A DNA stretch of 64,000 nt from Paraglaciecola polaris LMG 21857 (GCF_000315055.1 NZ_BAER01000115.1:62001-126000), one strand, 5' to 3'. Counted from the stretch's first letter, positions 48,457 to 58,936 are shown. Notes: generated from the letters alone by a model not told the origin. Numbers and translations are program-made.

Positions 48457-49404
48457 TTAATATTCAAACATCGCCGAGATTGATTCTTCATTGCTGACGC
48501 GGCGAATCGCCTCTGCCAGCATGTTTGATAAGGTTAATTGCTTCACTTTATCAAGGGCTTTAATTTCGTCACTAAGGGGGATGCTGTCAGTGATAATAAT
48601 TTCATCAATCACCGAGTCTCGAAGGTTTTGCGCGGCGTTGCCTGAAAAAATGGCGTGAGTTGCATACGCATACACTTTTTTCGCCCCGTGCGCTTTCAAC
48701 GCTTCTGCTGCTTTTGCCAGCGTGCCACCGGTATCGATCATGTCGTCGACTATGATGCAGTCACGGTCTTGCACATCACCAATAATATGCATAACCTGAG
48801 CAACGTTCGCTTTTGGACGACGTTTATCTATGATGGCCAAGTCTGTGTCGTTAAGCAGTTTTGCAACTGCACGAGCACGCACTACACCACCAATATCAGG
48901 TGATACAACAACTGGGTTTTCGATATTGCGACGACGCATGTCATCAAGCAAAATGGGAGTACCGAAGGCATTATCTACTGGAACGTCGAAGAAACCTTGA
49001 ATTTGCTCTGCGTGTAAATCAATTGTCAAAACACGGTCAACGCCCACGTTTGATAAGAAATCGGCAACCACTTTAGCGGTAATTGGGACGCGAGCTGAAC
49101 GTACACGACGGTCTTGACGAGCATAGCCAAAATAAGGAATAACAGCCGTAATACGACCTGCTGATGCACGACGGAATGCATCGATCATGACGATGAGTTC
49201 CATCAAGTTATCATTCGTCGGTGCGCAAGTGGATTGAATAATAAACACGTCTGAGCCGCGGACATTCTCATGTACTTCTACGCTGATCTCTCCGTCGCTA
49301 AAACGCCCGACACTGGCGTGGCCAAGTTTGGTATATAGCCTGTCAGCTACTTTCTGTGCAAGTTCAGGTACTGCGTTTCCAGCGAAAAGCTTCATGTCTG
49401 GCAC
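48457..49404 (-). CDS. prs: Ribose-phosphate pyrophosphokinase (PRPP synthase)
   Basis: The 315-aa enzyme makes PRPP from ribose 5-phosphate and ATP for nucleotide, histidine and tryptophan synthesis. The flexible-loop and PRPP-binding motifs ([48 protein letters not shown]) are intact. The start is GTG 49404 ([10 protein letters not shown]), supported by GAGGA upstream; longer frames run back into the tRNA gene. It follows lolB-ispE and a tRNA-Gln on the same strand. Confidence 0.98.
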   Translation of the reverse strand: MPDMKLFAGNAVPELAQKVADRLYTKLGHASVGRFSDGEISVEVHENVRGSDVFIIQSTCAPTNDNLMELIVMIDAFRRASAGRITAVIPYFGYARQDRRVRSARVPITAKVVADFLSNVGVDRVLTIDLHAEQIQGFFDVPVDNAFGTPILLDDMRRRNIENPVVVSPDIGGVVRARAVAKLLNDTDLAIIDKRRPKANVAQVMHIIGDVQDRDCIIVDDMIDTGGTLAKAAEALKAHGAKKVYAYATHAIFSGNAAQNLRDSVIDEIIITDSIPLSDEIKALDKVKQLTLSNMLAEAIRRVSNEESISAMFEY

Positions 49405-49434
49405 GTTAAATTCCTCAGTGCGTAAAAGTGAAAA

Positions 49435-49509
49435 TGGCTGGGATAGCTGGATTCGAACCAACGAATGACGGGATCAAAACCCGTTGCCTTACCACTTGGC
49501 GATATCCCA
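49435..49509 (-). tRNA. tRNA-Gln (TTG), copy upstream of prs
   Basis: Same sequence as the two clustered tRNA-Gln genes, anticodon TTG, encoded CCA. It lies between ispE and prs on the same strand, 30 bases before the prs start codon, so it is probably released from a polycistronic transcript. Confidence 0.97.
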
Positions 49510-49564
49510 TAAATACTGCGTATTGTTATAACCTTTCGCCGCGTATACACGCGTTTTACGTACG

Positions 49565-50425
49565 CTAGCTATTACTATCAAGACGCGCTAATTTGTCATG
49601 TACTGGAGACACATCGACTCCAGTCGCGACAAAACCTGAGCAACCTGATGGTAGGTTAGCCAACACATTTTCTGCTTCTTGGTTACTAGTAAAGACCGCG
49701 AACAAACATGCACCTGTGCCTGTCATTCGGGACGGCGCGTATTCTAACAACCAGCGTAATGTATTTGCAACATTCGGGTAGCGATTACAGACTAATTGCT
49801 GACAGTCATTATGAGTTTGGTCAAATTCATACTCCTGCCAGGAAATAAGTGCGGTATTTCTAGGCAAATCGGGATCGGTGAACACCTCTGCGGTAGACAC
49901 ATGACATTGAGGAAACACCACTAAGTAGTGCTTTTGCGCCACATGAGCCGGCGTAAGTTGCTCACCTACACCTTGCGCAAAGGCGGTTTTACCCATGACA
50001 AAAACGGGCACATCGGCTCCTAACGTTAAACCGATGTCAGCCAATTCTGTCAGGCTAAGGTTACATTTCCATAAATGATTCAACGCAATTAATGTGGTCG
50101 CTGCATTGGATGATCCGCCTCCTATGCCACCGCCCATAGGCAGAATTTTGCGCAATTGAATGTCGCATCCTTGTTGAACATCGGCATGCTGCTGTAGTAA
50201 CCGTGCGGCTTTTACGATCAAATTTTCTTCGTTGGGTACGCCATCGATGGGGGTCAATAAATCAATATCAGCTTGCTGGGTGACGTTAAACGCTAACTCG
50301 TCGCCTTTATCCAATAATTGAAATAAGCTTTGTAAACGGTGATACCCATTTGGGTAACGACCATTAATGTGTAAAAAGAGGTTAAGCTTGGCAGGGCTAG
50401 GCCACCAATCTACTGTATGGTCCAT
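49565..50425 (-). CDS. ispE: 4-diphosphocytidyl-2-C-methyl-D-erythritol kinase
   Basis: The 286-aa GHMP kinase of the non-mevalonate isoprenoid pathway phosphorylates CDP-methylerythritol. Motifs are SPAKLNLFLHI near residue 10 with the catalytic Lys, PMGGGIGGGSSNAATTL (about 96-112) as the ATP loop, and SRMTGTGACLFAVF near 233. It overlaps the lolB stop by 16 bases, so the two are translationally coupled, the standard gammaproteobacterial pair. Confidence 0.97.
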   Translation of the reverse strand: MDHTVDWWPSPAKLNLFLHINGRYPNGYHRLQSLFQLLDKGDELAFNVTQQADIDLLTPIDGVPNEENLIVKAARLLQQHADVQQGCDIQLRKILPMGGGIGGGSSNAATTLIALNHLWKCNLSLTELADIGLTLGADVPVFVMGKTAFAQGVGEQLTPAHVAQKHYLVVFPQCHVSTAEVFTDPDLPRNTALISWQEYEFDQTHNDCQQLVCNRYPNVANTLRWLLEYAPSRMTGTGACLFAVFTSNQEAENVLANLPSGCSGFVATGVDVSPVHDKLARLDSNS

Positions 50426-51021
50426 TTATTTACTCTGATCAGAATTTGGTTCCCAAGAGGGGAATTATTAAGTTTGATATTATGTGGCAGCCATACGTCA
50501 CCGACCTGCCGATAATCACTATAGCTAATAAGCCAACCGACGCAGGTATCGCAATGAGGAATAAGTTGATTCACCACGCCACTTTGCTCATATATGGCTT
50601 GGTCGGTTGGGCCGGCTTGCCCCTTTATCCAGAATGAAAATTGAGACACAGGTATTTGCCAACCTGTGATACGCCAAATTAAGTGACTTGCGTCTGTGTC
50701 CTGATAGTGCTCGCCGTCAGCATCTAATTCAACGGAATCTTTATCGCCGTGCATGGATAAGATGTTAATGCCCAGCATGGTGTTAAGCGAAAGGTGATAA
50801 CTGTCTTCAATTTGCTGCCAGTTCAAATTAGCACTAAATTTTTCATCAGCACTTTTAAATGCCATGCGGCCCTTTAAGTTCCATTGTTGAATTTCGCTCA
50901 ATTTACCTTGGTGCTCTTTGCTATTCACTTGGATATGACTGGGGGGCGGGGTAGCACAGGCGCTAAGTAATGCGCTCATGAGAATAAATAATACGAAATG
51001 CAAATTTGAACGCACGCTCAC
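50410..51021 (-). CDS. lolB: Outer-membrane lipoprotein LolB
   Basis: The 203-aa lipoprotein receives lipoproteins from LolA and inserts them into the outer membrane. The signal peptide ends in the lipobox LSAC (C22). The unclosed beta-barrel is recognisable from WNLKGRMAFKSADEKFSANLNWQQ, the LLxG-like MLGINILSM loop, and the C-terminal PLGNQILIRVNKWTIQ. It is divergent from hemA over 132 bases. Confidence 0.95.
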   Translation of the reverse strand: MSVRSNLHFVLFILMSALLSACATPPPSHIQVNSKEHQGKLSEIQQWNLKGRMAFKSADEKFSANLNWQQIEDSYHLSLNTMLGINILSMHGDKDSVELDADGEHYQDTDASHLIWRITGWQIPVSQFSFWIKGQAGPTDQAIYEQSGVVNQLIPHCDTCVGWLISYSDYRQVGDVWLPHNIKLNNSPLGNQILIRVNKWTIQ

Positions 51022-51153
51022 GGCAACATACTCATAAAATGAAAGGCGCTATAGGAACATAGATGGCTGGGTGCTTTCAATAGTTTTACCTTTTGCGTAC
51101 AATGCCGCCCTGATCTGGCCTTAACCCTGTTTAATGAAAAAGCTGTAATCCGC

Positions 51154-52425
51154 ATGACCTTAATTGCCTTCGGGATTAACCATAAAACTGCGCCAGTAGA
51201 ATTGCGCGAAAAAGTCGCGTTTTCCCCGGACTCCATGGTTGAAGCCCTGAAATCTTTGGCACAACTGACTGGTGCACAAGAATCTGTGATTGTATCGACA
51301 TGCAATCGGACAGAGATATACGCACAAGCGAAAAATTTGACCGCAGATATACTGAGTCAATGGTTAGCGGACTTTCATCACGCCAAAGCCGACGAATTAA
51401 GTGTAAACAGCTATGTTTATCACGAGCAGGATGCCGTTAAACATATTATGCGTGTTGCTAGCGGCTTAGATTCGCTGATATTAGGTGAGCCGCAAATTTT
51501 GGGGCAAGTCAAACAAGCCTTTGTCAGTGCGAAAGATTCAGGGGTTATCAAAAGTGAATTTGAACGCCTGTTTCAACAAACCTTCTCAGTGGCGAAACGT
51601 GTGCGCAGCGAAACAGAAATCGGCTCTAATGCGGTTTCTGTAGCCTATGCCTCGGTGCAACTGGCCAAGCATATATTTTCCTCGTTAAAGAAAAGCAACG
51701 TATTATTAATTGGGGCCGGTGAAACCATCGAACTGGTTGCCAAGCATTTACATGAGCAAGGTGTCGAAAAGCTTAGCGTGGCGAATAGAACACTGGCCCG
51801 GGCTGAAGCTATTGCTAAGCCACTGGGTGCTACGACCTTAACCTTGACCCAAATTCCACATCATTTAAAAGATGCCGATATTGTGATCAGCTCTACCGCG
51901 AGCCAATTGCCTATACTTGGCAAAGGTTTGGTTGAGCGAGCGTTGAAAGACCGACGCCACAAACCGATGTTTTTAGTTGATTTAGCGGTACCCCGTGATA
52001 TTGAGTCAGAAGTAGGCGAGTTAGACGATGCCTACTTATACACGGTAGACGATTTACAACAAATCGTTGAAAAGAACCTTGAGTCTCGTCAACATGCTGC
52101 GTTACAAGCAGAACAGATGATTGATGAGCAAGCTGAGCAATATTTGCAGTGGCGTCAAGGTCAGACTTCCATTGATGTGTTGCGTGACTTTCGCCAGCAG
52201 AGTGAAAACCAAAGAGACACCCTTTTAAGCAAAGCGCTTAATCAATTGGCTGACGGTAAAGAAGCTGAACAAGTGATCAAAGAACTGGCGAATAAATTAA
52301 CGAATTCGTTGATCCACGCGCCAACCAAAGCATTAAAAAAAGCTGCGATGCAGCAAGATAATAAAAATATGAGTCTGTTACAGGATGCGTTAGGGTTAGC
52401 TCGCGCGAACGACTCATCTAAGTAA
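51154..52425 (+). CDS. hemA: Glutamyl-tRNA reductase
   Basis: The 423-aa enzyme performs the first committed step of tetrapyrrole synthesis, reducing glutamyl-tRNA to glutamate-1-semialdehyde. The catalytic Cys is C50 in [10 protein letters not shown]. The substrate-recognition [17 protein letters not shown] (about 106-122), the NADPH loop [16 protein letters not shown] (about 186-201) and the C-terminal dimerisation helix are intact. It heads the operon hemA-prfA-prmC. Confidence 0.98.
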   Translation: MTLIAFGINHKTAPVELREKVAFSPDSMVEALKSLAQLTGAQESVIVSTCNRTEIYAQAKNLTADILSQWLADFHHAKADELSVNSYVYHEQDAVKHIMRVASGLDSLILGEPQILGQVKQAFVSAKDSGVIKSEFERLFQQTFSVAKRVRSETEIGSNAVSVAYASVQLAKHIFSSLKKSNVLLIGAGETIELVAKHLHEQGVEKLSVANRTLARAEAIAKPLGATTLTLTQIPHHLKDADIVISSTASQLPILGKGLVERALKDRRHKPMFLVDLAVPRDIESEVGELDDAYLYTVDDLQQIVEKNLESRQHAALQAEQMIDEQAEQYLQWRQGQTSIDVLRDFRQQSENQRDTLLSKALNQLADGKEAEQVIKELANKLTNSLIHAPTKALKKAAMQQDNKNMSLLQDALGLARANDSSK

Positions 52426-52515
52426 CTTCATTCACACCTTTGTTGCTTGGTGCGAACCTGCGGGTTGCGAACCAACAAGTTATAAAACCAAGTAAAGGTG
52501 CTTAGCAGGAATAAC

Positions 52516-53604
52516 ATGAAACAATCAGTTCAAGGTAAATTAGAATCGTTAACCGAACGCTTTGAAGAGGTGCAGGCGTTAGTCAGTCAGCCTGAAATTA
52601 TTGCCGCCCAAGATAAATACCGCGCATTAACCAAAGAGTATTCACAACTTGAAGGTGTAGTTAAATGCTTTGCGGCATATCAAGGTGCAAAAGGCGACTT
52701 TGAATCCGCTCAGGAAATGATGCAAGAAAGCGACCCTGAAATGCGCGAAATGGCCCAAGAAGAATATAAGCTTTCCAAACAGGCTATTGAACGATACGAA
52801 GACGAGCTGCAAATTTTATTGCTGCCTAAGGATCCTAATGATGAAAGCAATTGCTTCATTGAAATTCGCGCTGGTGCCGGGGGTGATGAAGCGGCAATTT
52901 TCGCTGGTGACTTATTCCGTATGTATAGCCGGTACGCTGAGTCGCGCCGCTGGAAAGTAGAAGTGGTTACCACCAACGAGGGTGATCATGGCGGCTATAA
53001 AGAAGTCATTGCCAATGTTATCGGTGAAGGCTCCTATGGTGTGCTTAAGTTTGAGTCAGGTGGACACCGGGTTCAACGCGTACCAGAAACAGAATCCCAA
53101 GGGCGCATTCACACCTCAGCTTGTACGGTAGTCGTGATGCCAGAAGTGCCTGAGTCAGAAGCGATTGAAGTGAACAAAGCGGATTTGAAAATTGATACCT
53201 TTCGCGCCTCAGGTGCCGGTGGTCAGCACGTTAACAAAACCGACTCTGCAATTCGTATTACCCACGTACCATCAGGCATAGTGGTGGAGTGTCAGGATGA
53301 GCGCTCGCAACATAAAAACCGCGCCAAAGCGATGGCGGTATTGCAATCTCGTTTGAACAAGCTTGAAGAAGATAAACGTCAAGCAGAAGAAACATCAACC
53401 AGACGTAACCTAGTAGCCAGTGGCGATCGTTCTGAGCGTATCCGTACTTATAATTTCCCACAAGGGCGTGTTACTGATCACCGTATTAACTTAACCTTAT
53501 ATCGTTTAGACGATGTGGTTGCGGGTGACTTAGATGCAGTACTAGAGCCCATTCGTCAAGAACACCAAGCCGATTTATTGGCCTCATTGTCTGACGAAGG
53601 GTAG
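52516..53604 (+). CDS. prfA: Peptide chain release factor 1
   Basis: The 362-aa factor ends translation at UAA and UAG. The GGQ loop is in [15 protein letters not shown] (about 225-240), and the codon-reading tripeptide position reads PET where E. coli has PAT. The [11 protein letters not shown] segment is intact. The start is ATG 52516 with AGGA upstream; a GTG 18 bases earlier is less likely. The prmC gene starts five bases after its stop, and PrmC methylates the GGQ glutamine. Confidence 0.98.
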   Translation: MKQSVQGKLESLTERFEEVQALVSQPEIIAAQDKYRALTKEYSQLEGVVKCFAAYQGAKGDFESAQEMMQESDPEMREMAQEEYKLSKQAIERYEDELQILLLPKDPNDESNCFIEIRAGAGGDEAAIFAGDLFRMYSRYAESRRWKVEVVTTNEGDHGGYKEVIANVIGEGSYGVLKFESGGHRVQRVPETESQGRIHTSACTVVVMPEVPESEAIEVNKADLKIDTFRASGAGGQHVNKTDSAIRITHVPSGIVVECQDERSQHKNRAKAMAVLQSRLNKLEEDKRQAEETSTRRNLVASGDRSERIRTYNFPQGRVTDHRINLTLYRLDDVVAGDLDAVLEPIRQEHQADLLASLSDEG

Positions 53605-53609
53605 GGAGT

Positions 53610-54464
53610 GTGAGCACAATAAATAGTGCTCACAGTATCGCTGAGCAATTAGCGAGCGCTAAACGGCAATTGCAGGTGAGTGACAGTGCGGCCCTCGATA
53701 GTCGCCTGTTAATGTGTCAGGTTTTACAATGTGAATCCGTGTATTTAATGACATGGCCTGAAAGGGAATTAAATACCGCGCAATTGTTGGCTTTTGAACA
53801 ATTGGTGGCTCAGCGCAAAGCCGGTCACCCCATTGCCTACCTTATCGGTTATCGTGACTTTTGGAGTCTGCGCTTACAGGTCTCACCCGCAACATTAATT
53901 CCTCGCCCCGAAACTGAATTATTGGTTGAAACCGCATTGGCGCTGTCTTTACCGGAGCAAGCTCATGTGCTTGATCTCGGTACGGGAACGGGGGCGATTG
54001 CGTTGGCTTTGGCCAGTGAAATGCCCAACTGGCATGTTACGGGTATTGATAAGAGTGTTGATGCTGTCACGTTAGCGAAAAAAAATGCTCAGTTGAACCA
54101 ACTCCCCCAGGTAACGTTTAAGCAAAGCGATTGGTTTGCACATGTTGCTCAGACACGCTTTTCACTGATTGTCAGTAATCCTCCTTATGTTGAAGATGAC
54201 AGCGTGTATTTACAACAAGGTGATGTGCGTTTTGAACCGGCTAGCGCGTTAACCTCTGGACCCGATGGCTTAGACGACATTCGTTTGATTTGCGCGAAAG
54301 CCAGCAGTTATTTGACACCACAGGGCTGGTTGGCCTTCGAACATGGCCATCAGCAAGCACTGGGAATTCAGGCATTACTGGCCGCTCAGGGCTTTAGCCA
54401 AATTCGTTCTGTCAATGATCTTAACGGTCAACCACGTATCACCCTTGGTTGTCTCGCGGTCTAA
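53610..54464 (+). CDS. prmC: Release factor glutamine methyltransferase PrmC (HemK)
   Basis: The 284-aa SAM-dependent enzyme methylates the GGQ glutamine of RF1 and RF2. Motif I is VLDLGTGTGAIALALA (about 118-133), and the catalytic NPPY sits in LIVSNPPYVEDD (about 190). The start is GTG, with GGGTAGGGA overlapping the prfA stop region as ribosome site. It is coupled to its substrate gene prfA. Confidence 0.97.
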   Translation: MSTINSAHSIAEQLASAKRQLQVSDSAALDSRLLMCQVLQCESVYLMTWPERELNTAQLLAFEQLVAQRKAGHPIAYLIGYRDFWSLRLQVSPATLIPRPETELLVETALALSLPEQAHVLDLGTGTGAIALALASEMPNWHVTGIDKSVDAVTLAKKNAQLNQLPQVTFKQSDWFAHVAQTRFSLIVSNPPYVEDDSVYLQQGDVRFEPASALTSGPDGLDDIRLICAKASSYLTPQGWLAFEHGHQQALGIQALLAAQGFSQIRSVNDLNGQPRITLGCLAV

Positions 54465-54594
54465 GTGTCCATGAGTTTTGTCCTTGTTCTTTTTCAAACG
54501 TTGCAACTATCTGAAAAGCGTACTATTTTGGACGAGCATATAGGCGTACAACAGTATCAAGTTAGACATTGTGCAAGGGAAGGGAATAGAAAGA

Positions 54595-56148
54595 ATGAAC
54601 GACGAGTTGTTATTTGCAGAAGACCTAGACGAAGATAAAGTCGAATATCAGGGCACATGGAAAGTCCTCATTGTGGATGATGAGCCTGAAATCCATGCGG
54701 TCACCAAACTGGCATTAAATGACTTTGAATTTCAAAACAAAAATTTAGAATTCCTCAGCGCATACAATGGACAACAAGCCAGAGACATTCTACTCAAAGA
54801 TAATGATATTGCGGTGGTTTTGCTTGATGTGGTCATGGAAACCGATGATGCAGGCTTAAAAATAGCCGACTTTATTCGCAACGAAGCAGAAAATCACTTC
54901 ATTCGTATTATTTTACGTACCGGCCAACCAGGCCAAGCCCCTGAACGTGATGTCATCATTAATTACGATATTAACGATTATAAATCGAAAACAGAACTCA
55001 CCGCGCAAAAACTGTTTACTGTGGTCATCGCCGCGTTACGTTCTTATCGGGATATCGTTGCCATTAACGAGAATCGAAAAGGACTGGAAAAAATCATTTC
55101 TGCGTCGGCAGATTTGTTTCGTACCCATTCAATGGAAAGCTTTATTGAAGGCATAGTACAGCAATTATCGTCGTTGTTAGGTGGCGGTAATAATGCCGCG
55201 TATCTCACCTGCGCTGTAGCGGGCCCGCGACCGTTCTCCGGGTCATGCACGCATTCGTTAGATAATCTTGTGGTGTTTACCGGCCAAGGCGAGTATCAAA
55301 GTGCTGCGGGCAAAGCCCTTCCAAGCGTTTTATCCGGTGAGCAATTAGATGCCTGTCGCGTTGCCTTAAAGGATAAATCCTTAGTGTATGCTGACGAGTA
55401 CTTAGTGGCTTATTGCGAAAGCCATACTCAGTGCGGCTCATTGTTATATTTATCCGGTTTGCCAAAACGCCTTACTGATGCGCAGAAAAAGTTGGTGGAA
55501 ATTTTTTCACAAAATGTACAAATCGCATTCGACAATATCATGCTGACAAAAGACATCGAAGATACTCAGCGAGAAATCATCGAACGCTTAGGTCAAGCCA
55601 TGGAAGAAGGCAGTGCAGTGGGCAGTCATATTCAGCGTACCGTTAAAATATGCCAGATTTTAGGCCAAGCTTTGGAATTAGATGAAGAGCAATTACGCTT
55701 GCTCACCTCGGCAGTGCCGTTACATGATGTGGGTAATTTATATGCGCCTACCCACACCTTATTTAAAACCGATAAATTGAGCACACACGATATTGATTTG
55801 ATTGCTAAGAACACAAAATTGGGTTATCGCTTACTCAAAGATTCAAAGCGGCCGCTGATTCAAGTGGCTGCTACTATTGCCAAAGAGCACCATGAACATT
55901 GGAATGGCAAAGGGCATCCCTATGGTTTGCACGGTGAAAACATACATCTATTTTCTCGTATCGCCTCAATAGCCATTGCTTATAACGTGATGCGAAGCGC
56001 TACCCAGCATCAAGATGCTTGGCCAGTGCCTCTTGTTTTGGCGCGTATGCAGGAGTTAAGCGGAAGTCAATTTGATCCTAATCTTGTCGCCATATTAAGT
56101 CAGAATATCGATAAAATTGAAGATGTAACTTTAGATTGTGTACGTTAA
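54595..56148 (+). CDS. Response regulator with DUF3369 and a degenerate HD-GYP domain
   Basis: The 517-aa protein (ATG 54595 preferred over GTG 54571) has a receiver domain (about 22-145; acidic pair D28-D29, phosphoacceptor D78) followed by a DUF3369/GAF-like middle part (about 165-330) and an HD-GYP-type phosphodiesterase region (about 340-510). The HD-GYP signature is eroded: HDVGN replaces HD-x-GK (377-381), the usual H in KxH is replaced in KNTKLG, GHP replaces GYP (440-442), and the ADxYDAL segment reads AIAYNVM. Two usual metal ligands are therefore missing, so cyclic di-GMP hydrolysis is doubtful. It sits between prmC and sirB2. Confidence 0.85.
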   Translation: MNDELLFAEDLDEDKVEYQGTWKVLIVDDEPEIHAVTKLALNDFEFQNKNLEFLSAYNGQQARDILLKDNDIAVVLLDVVMETDDAGLKIADFIRNEAENHFIRIILRTGQPGQAPERDVIINYDINDYKSKTELTAQKLFTVVIAALRSYRDIVAINENRKGLEKIISASADLFRTHSMESFIEGIVQQLSSLLGGGNNAAYLTCAVAGPRPFSGSCTHSLDNLVVFTGQGEYQSAAGKALPSVLSGEQLDACRVALKDKSLVYADEYLVAYCESHTQCGSLLYLSGLPKRLTDAQKKLVEIFSQNVQIAFDNIMLTKDIEDTQREIIERLGQAMEEGSAVGSHIQRTVKICQILGQALELDEEQLRLLTSAVPLHDVGNLYAPTHTLFKTDKLSTHDIDLIAKNTKLGYRLLKDSKRPLIQVAATIAKEHHEHWNGKGHPYGLHGENIHLFSRIASIAIAYNVMRSATQHQDAWPVPLVLARMQELSGSQFDPNLVAILSQNIDKIEDVTLDCVR

Positions 56149-56193
56149 TGCACATAGCGTAAGATCCCACTTTATTTTACTAAGGACCACTTC

Positions 56194-56571
56194 ATGTACA
56201 CAGCTGTAAAACACATTCATTTGACTTGTATCGCCCTGAGCGTTTTACTTTTTATTATTCGCTTCTTTTGGACGATGACCGGTTCAAGTATGCTGCAGAA
56301 AAAGTGGGTCAAAATCACCCCACATATCGTTGACACGCTTTTACTGTTAAGTGCCGCAACCTTATGTGTTCTCATTAGCCAATATCCATTTGTCACACCT
56401 TGGGTAACCGAGAAACTAGTGGGTTTGTTCATGTATGTGTTTATGGTTGCATTAGCGCTTAAAATGGCACGCACTAACTTTATGCGCGTTATCGGATTTG
56501 TAGGGGCGCTAAGTTGGATTGCCTTTACCGCTTTGGTGGCTATCAGCAAACAGCCTATTTTATTCTCGTAA
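56194..56571 (+). CDS. SirB2-family (YchQ-like) membrane protein
   Basis: The 125-aa protein has four membrane helices (about 10-28, 42-63, 72-93, 98-118), with YTAVKHIHLTCIALSVLLFIIRF at the N-terminus as in SirB family proteins. The function is not firmly known. In E. coli the equivalent gene lies directly after prmC and before sirB1/ychA, and the same order is kept here with a regulator gene between. Confidence 0.88.
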   Translation: MYTAVKHIHLTCIALSVLLFIIRFFWTMTGSSMLQKKWVKITPHIVDTLLLLSAATLCVLISQYPFVTPWVTEKLVGLFMYVFMVALALKMARTNFMRVIGFVGALSWIAFTALVAISKQPILFS

Positions 56572-56594
56572 AACGGGCACTCTTGGTATATTGA

Positions 56595-56627
56595 GTGTTG
56601 CCCGAGGTATTCAGGCAACACCTTTTT
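56595..56627 (+). terminator. Rho-independent terminator after sirB2
   Basis: Stem GTGTTGCC/GGCAACAC with an 11-base loop, followed by five T. It separates sirB2 from the sirB1-type gene. Confidence 0.75.
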
Positions 56628-56723
56628 CAAGTTCAACTTTTTAAGCCAATCCTTCATTCTTCTATCAAGATTACGCCGTCCTTTCCGATAAAATAGATAC
56701 GTTATGGATGAGGTGATCTCCCA

Positions 56724-57626
56724 GTGCAGTCTTTAGAGCAAGCAATTCAAAGCAACCAACTACTATATGCGGGGCTGATCGCCAGCCAGCACAGTGTTGG
56801 CGATGGCATGCCGGTCAATGTCCGTGAGTGTTTGCAGCAACTCAATCGTTGGTCGAATCGGGCTAAACATTTCGCTCATATTCACCAACCAGATGCCAAT
56901 GCCCTAAAACGCTTTATTCAGTTTTTTTATCGCGAATTGGCGTTTAGCGGCACACATAATCAAGGTGATTCTTGTCAGCATAGCTTGATGCATGAGGTCA
57001 TGAGCTACCGCAGTGGCACGCCTGTGACATTGGCGATTGTCTTTAGTAGCCTAGCGAAGCGTCTTGGTTTTAAGGTGAGTTGTATTAATTTCCCTGGTCA
57101 TTTTCTGCTGCGCTGTGAACTCACCCATACCGCTGATAATGGGCTAGCGGGTTTGCCTGCTGTGCTGGCAGATTGCCAATCTAATAGGCAAAATACCCCG
57201 GGCTCCCAAGGGCAATACTTGTTTATTGATCCCCTTGATGGGCGGGTCTTATCAGGGGATACCTTGGAGAAAATGTATTTTAGCGTAATAGAAGATATCG
57301 ATAATGAATCTATGCCTAAGGAAGCTCTTGAACCTGCGAGCAGCGATGAAGTTATCGTGCATATGCTGAACCAAATAAAAGCGGCGCTGATTAACGCTAA
57401 GCGCTATGAACAAGCTCTGCGGGCGATAGAGTTATTGATTACTCTGTGTCCAAATAATCCCTATGAACGCCGAGATCGTGGGGTATTACTGCATGAACTG
57501 CAATGTCCACAACTGGCGATCATCGATTATCAGTATTTCATTCGCCAATGCCCGCAAGATCCCGCAGCTACCTTGTTAGCGCATCAGGTTAAACATATGA
57601 ACACCACGCCACCTGTGATGCATTAA
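56724..57626 (+). CDS. SirB1-family transglutaminase-like/TPR protein (YchA-like)
   Basis: The 300-aa soluble protein has a SirB1 N-terminal region (about 20-190) with the transglutaminase-like core SLMHEVMSYRSGTPVTLAIVFSSLAKRLG and FPGHFLLRC. A C-terminal pair of TPR helices (about 205-290, YEQALRAIELLITLCPNNPYERRDRG) follows. The catalytic Cys of true transglutaminases is not evident. The GTG start follows a GAGGTGA. It is convergent with bioA, with 18 bases between stops. Confidence 0.88.
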   Translation: MQSLEQAIQSNQLLYAGLIASQHSVGDGMPVNVRECLQQLNRWSNRAKHFAHIHQPDANALKRFIQFFYRELAFSGTHNQGDSCQHSLMHEVMSYRSGTPVTLAIVFSSLAKRLGFKVSCINFPGHFLLRCELTHTADNGLAGLPAVLADCQSNRQNTPGSQGQYLFIDPLDGRVLSGDTLEKMYFSVIEDIDNESMPKEALEPASSDEVIVHMLNQIKAALINAKRYEQALRAIELLITLCPNNPYERRDRGVLLHELQCPQLAIIDYQYFIRQCPQDPAATLLAHQVKHMNTTPPVMH

Positions 57627-57644
57627 CTGCTATTGTGCTACGCC

Positions 57645-58925
57645 CTAAGCTAACACGTCATAAATTGCCTGTGTGAGCTGGCTTAGTTCATTTGGCGTGA
57701 TGATATAAGGCGGCATAATGTACACCAGTTTACCGAACGGGCGGATCCACACCCCTGCGGCCACAAATTTGCGCTGCAAAGTAGCGACATCTACCACTGA
57801 TTTGCATTCAACCACGCCAATCGCACCTAAAACGCGAACATCGGCAACAACCTCCAAATCTCGGCATGTTGCCAGTTCTTGCTGCAATTGGCGCTCGATG
57901 TCAGCGACCTGAGTTTGCCATTCTCCTGTGGCGATTATGTCTAAACTGGCGTTTGCCACAGCGCACGCAAGTGGGTTGCCCATGTAGGTTGGGCCGTGCA
58001 TAAATACCCCAGGGCTACCCTGACAGATCCCCTGTGCAACATCTTCAGTACATAGGGTTGCAGCTAACGTCACATAACCACCGGTTAAGGCTTTGCCTAC
58101 GCACAGTATGTCGGGGCTGACATCCGCATGTTCACAAGCGAACAGTTTACCGGTGCGACCAAAGCCAGTGGCAATTTCATCACATATCAACAGCAAACCG
58201 TAGTCATCACATAATTGGCGAGCACGTTTTAAATATTCCGGATGATAAATACGCATCCCTCCGGCATTTTGTACTATGGGTTCGAGTACCAGTGCGGCAA
58301 GCTCCTTATGATGTTGCTGGATCAATTCTTCCAAAGGAGCAATATCGTCTTCGTTCCAAGTTTGGTTAAAACGGGTTTGTGGTGCAGGGGCAAAAATCTG
58401 CTGGGCGAGGGCATCGGTAAACAAAGAATGCATGCCGTTGATCGGATCACATACCGACATAGCGGCAAAGGTATCACCGTGATAGCCATTACGCGGGGTA
58501 ATAAAGCGGTGTTTATTCGGACTACCTTGGCAGGCCCAGTATTGCAATGCCATTTTCATGGCGACTTCCACTGACACAGAGCCTGAATCCGCCAAAAACA
58601 CGCGCTCTAAACCTGAAGGGGTCATGTTGATTAATTTACGGCATAAATCGATAGCAGGCTGGTGGGTTAGCCCACCAAACATGACGTGAGAGAAATCATC
58701 GATTTGGGCTTTGGCGGCTTGATTTAATTCAGCTCTGCCATAGCCGTGAATAGCAGTCCACCAGGATGAGCAGCCATCGACTAATTTTTCACCGGTCGCT
58801 AAATGAATATGGACACCTTGGGCGCCAGATACCTGATAACAAGGCAGGGGATCAAGTGCAGAAGTATAAGGGTGCCAAATGTGTTGTTGGTCAAAGGCGA
58901 GGTTTGCCTGAATTGAATCGTTCAA
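57645..58925 (-). CDS. bioA: Adenosylmethionine-8-amino-7-oxononanoate aminotransferase
   Basis: The 426-aa PLP enzyme makes 7,8-diaminopelargonate from KAPA with SAM as amino donor. WHPYTSALDPLPCYQV at the N-terminus, LVDGCSSWWTAIHGYG (about 48-63), the PLP Lys in CVGKALTGGYVTLAATL (about 270-286) and the GPTYMGNPLACAVANASLD signature are all present. It is transcribed divergently from bioBFCD across the BirA-type operator. Confidence 0.98.
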   Translation of the reverse strand: MNDSIQANLAFDQQHIWHPYTSALDPLPCYQVSGAQGVHIHLATGEKLVDGCSSWWTAIHGYGRAELNQAAKAQIDDFSHVMFGGLTHQPAIDLCRKLINMTPSGLERVFLADSGSVSVEVAMKMALQYWACQGSPNKHRFITPRNGYHGDTFAAMSVCDPINGMHSLFTDALAQQIFAPAPQTRFNQTWNEDDIAPLEELIQQHHKELAALVLEPIVQNAGGMRIYHPEYLKRARQLCDDYGLLLICDEIATGFGRTGKLFACEHADVSPDILCVGKALTGGYVTLAATLCTEDVAQGICQGSPGVFMHGPTYMGNPLACAVANASLDIIATGEWQTQVADIERQLQQELATCRDLEVVADVRVLGAIGVVECKSVVDVATLQRKFVAAGVWIRPFGKLVYIMPPYIITPNELSQLTQAIYDVLA

Positions 58926-58936
58926 AAAGTACCCAC

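Noticed and set aside
49405-49461. N-terminal extension of PRPP synthase
   Set aside because: The added residues are translated from the tRNA-Gln gene; the GTG at 49404 with its GAGGA site gives the normal protein.
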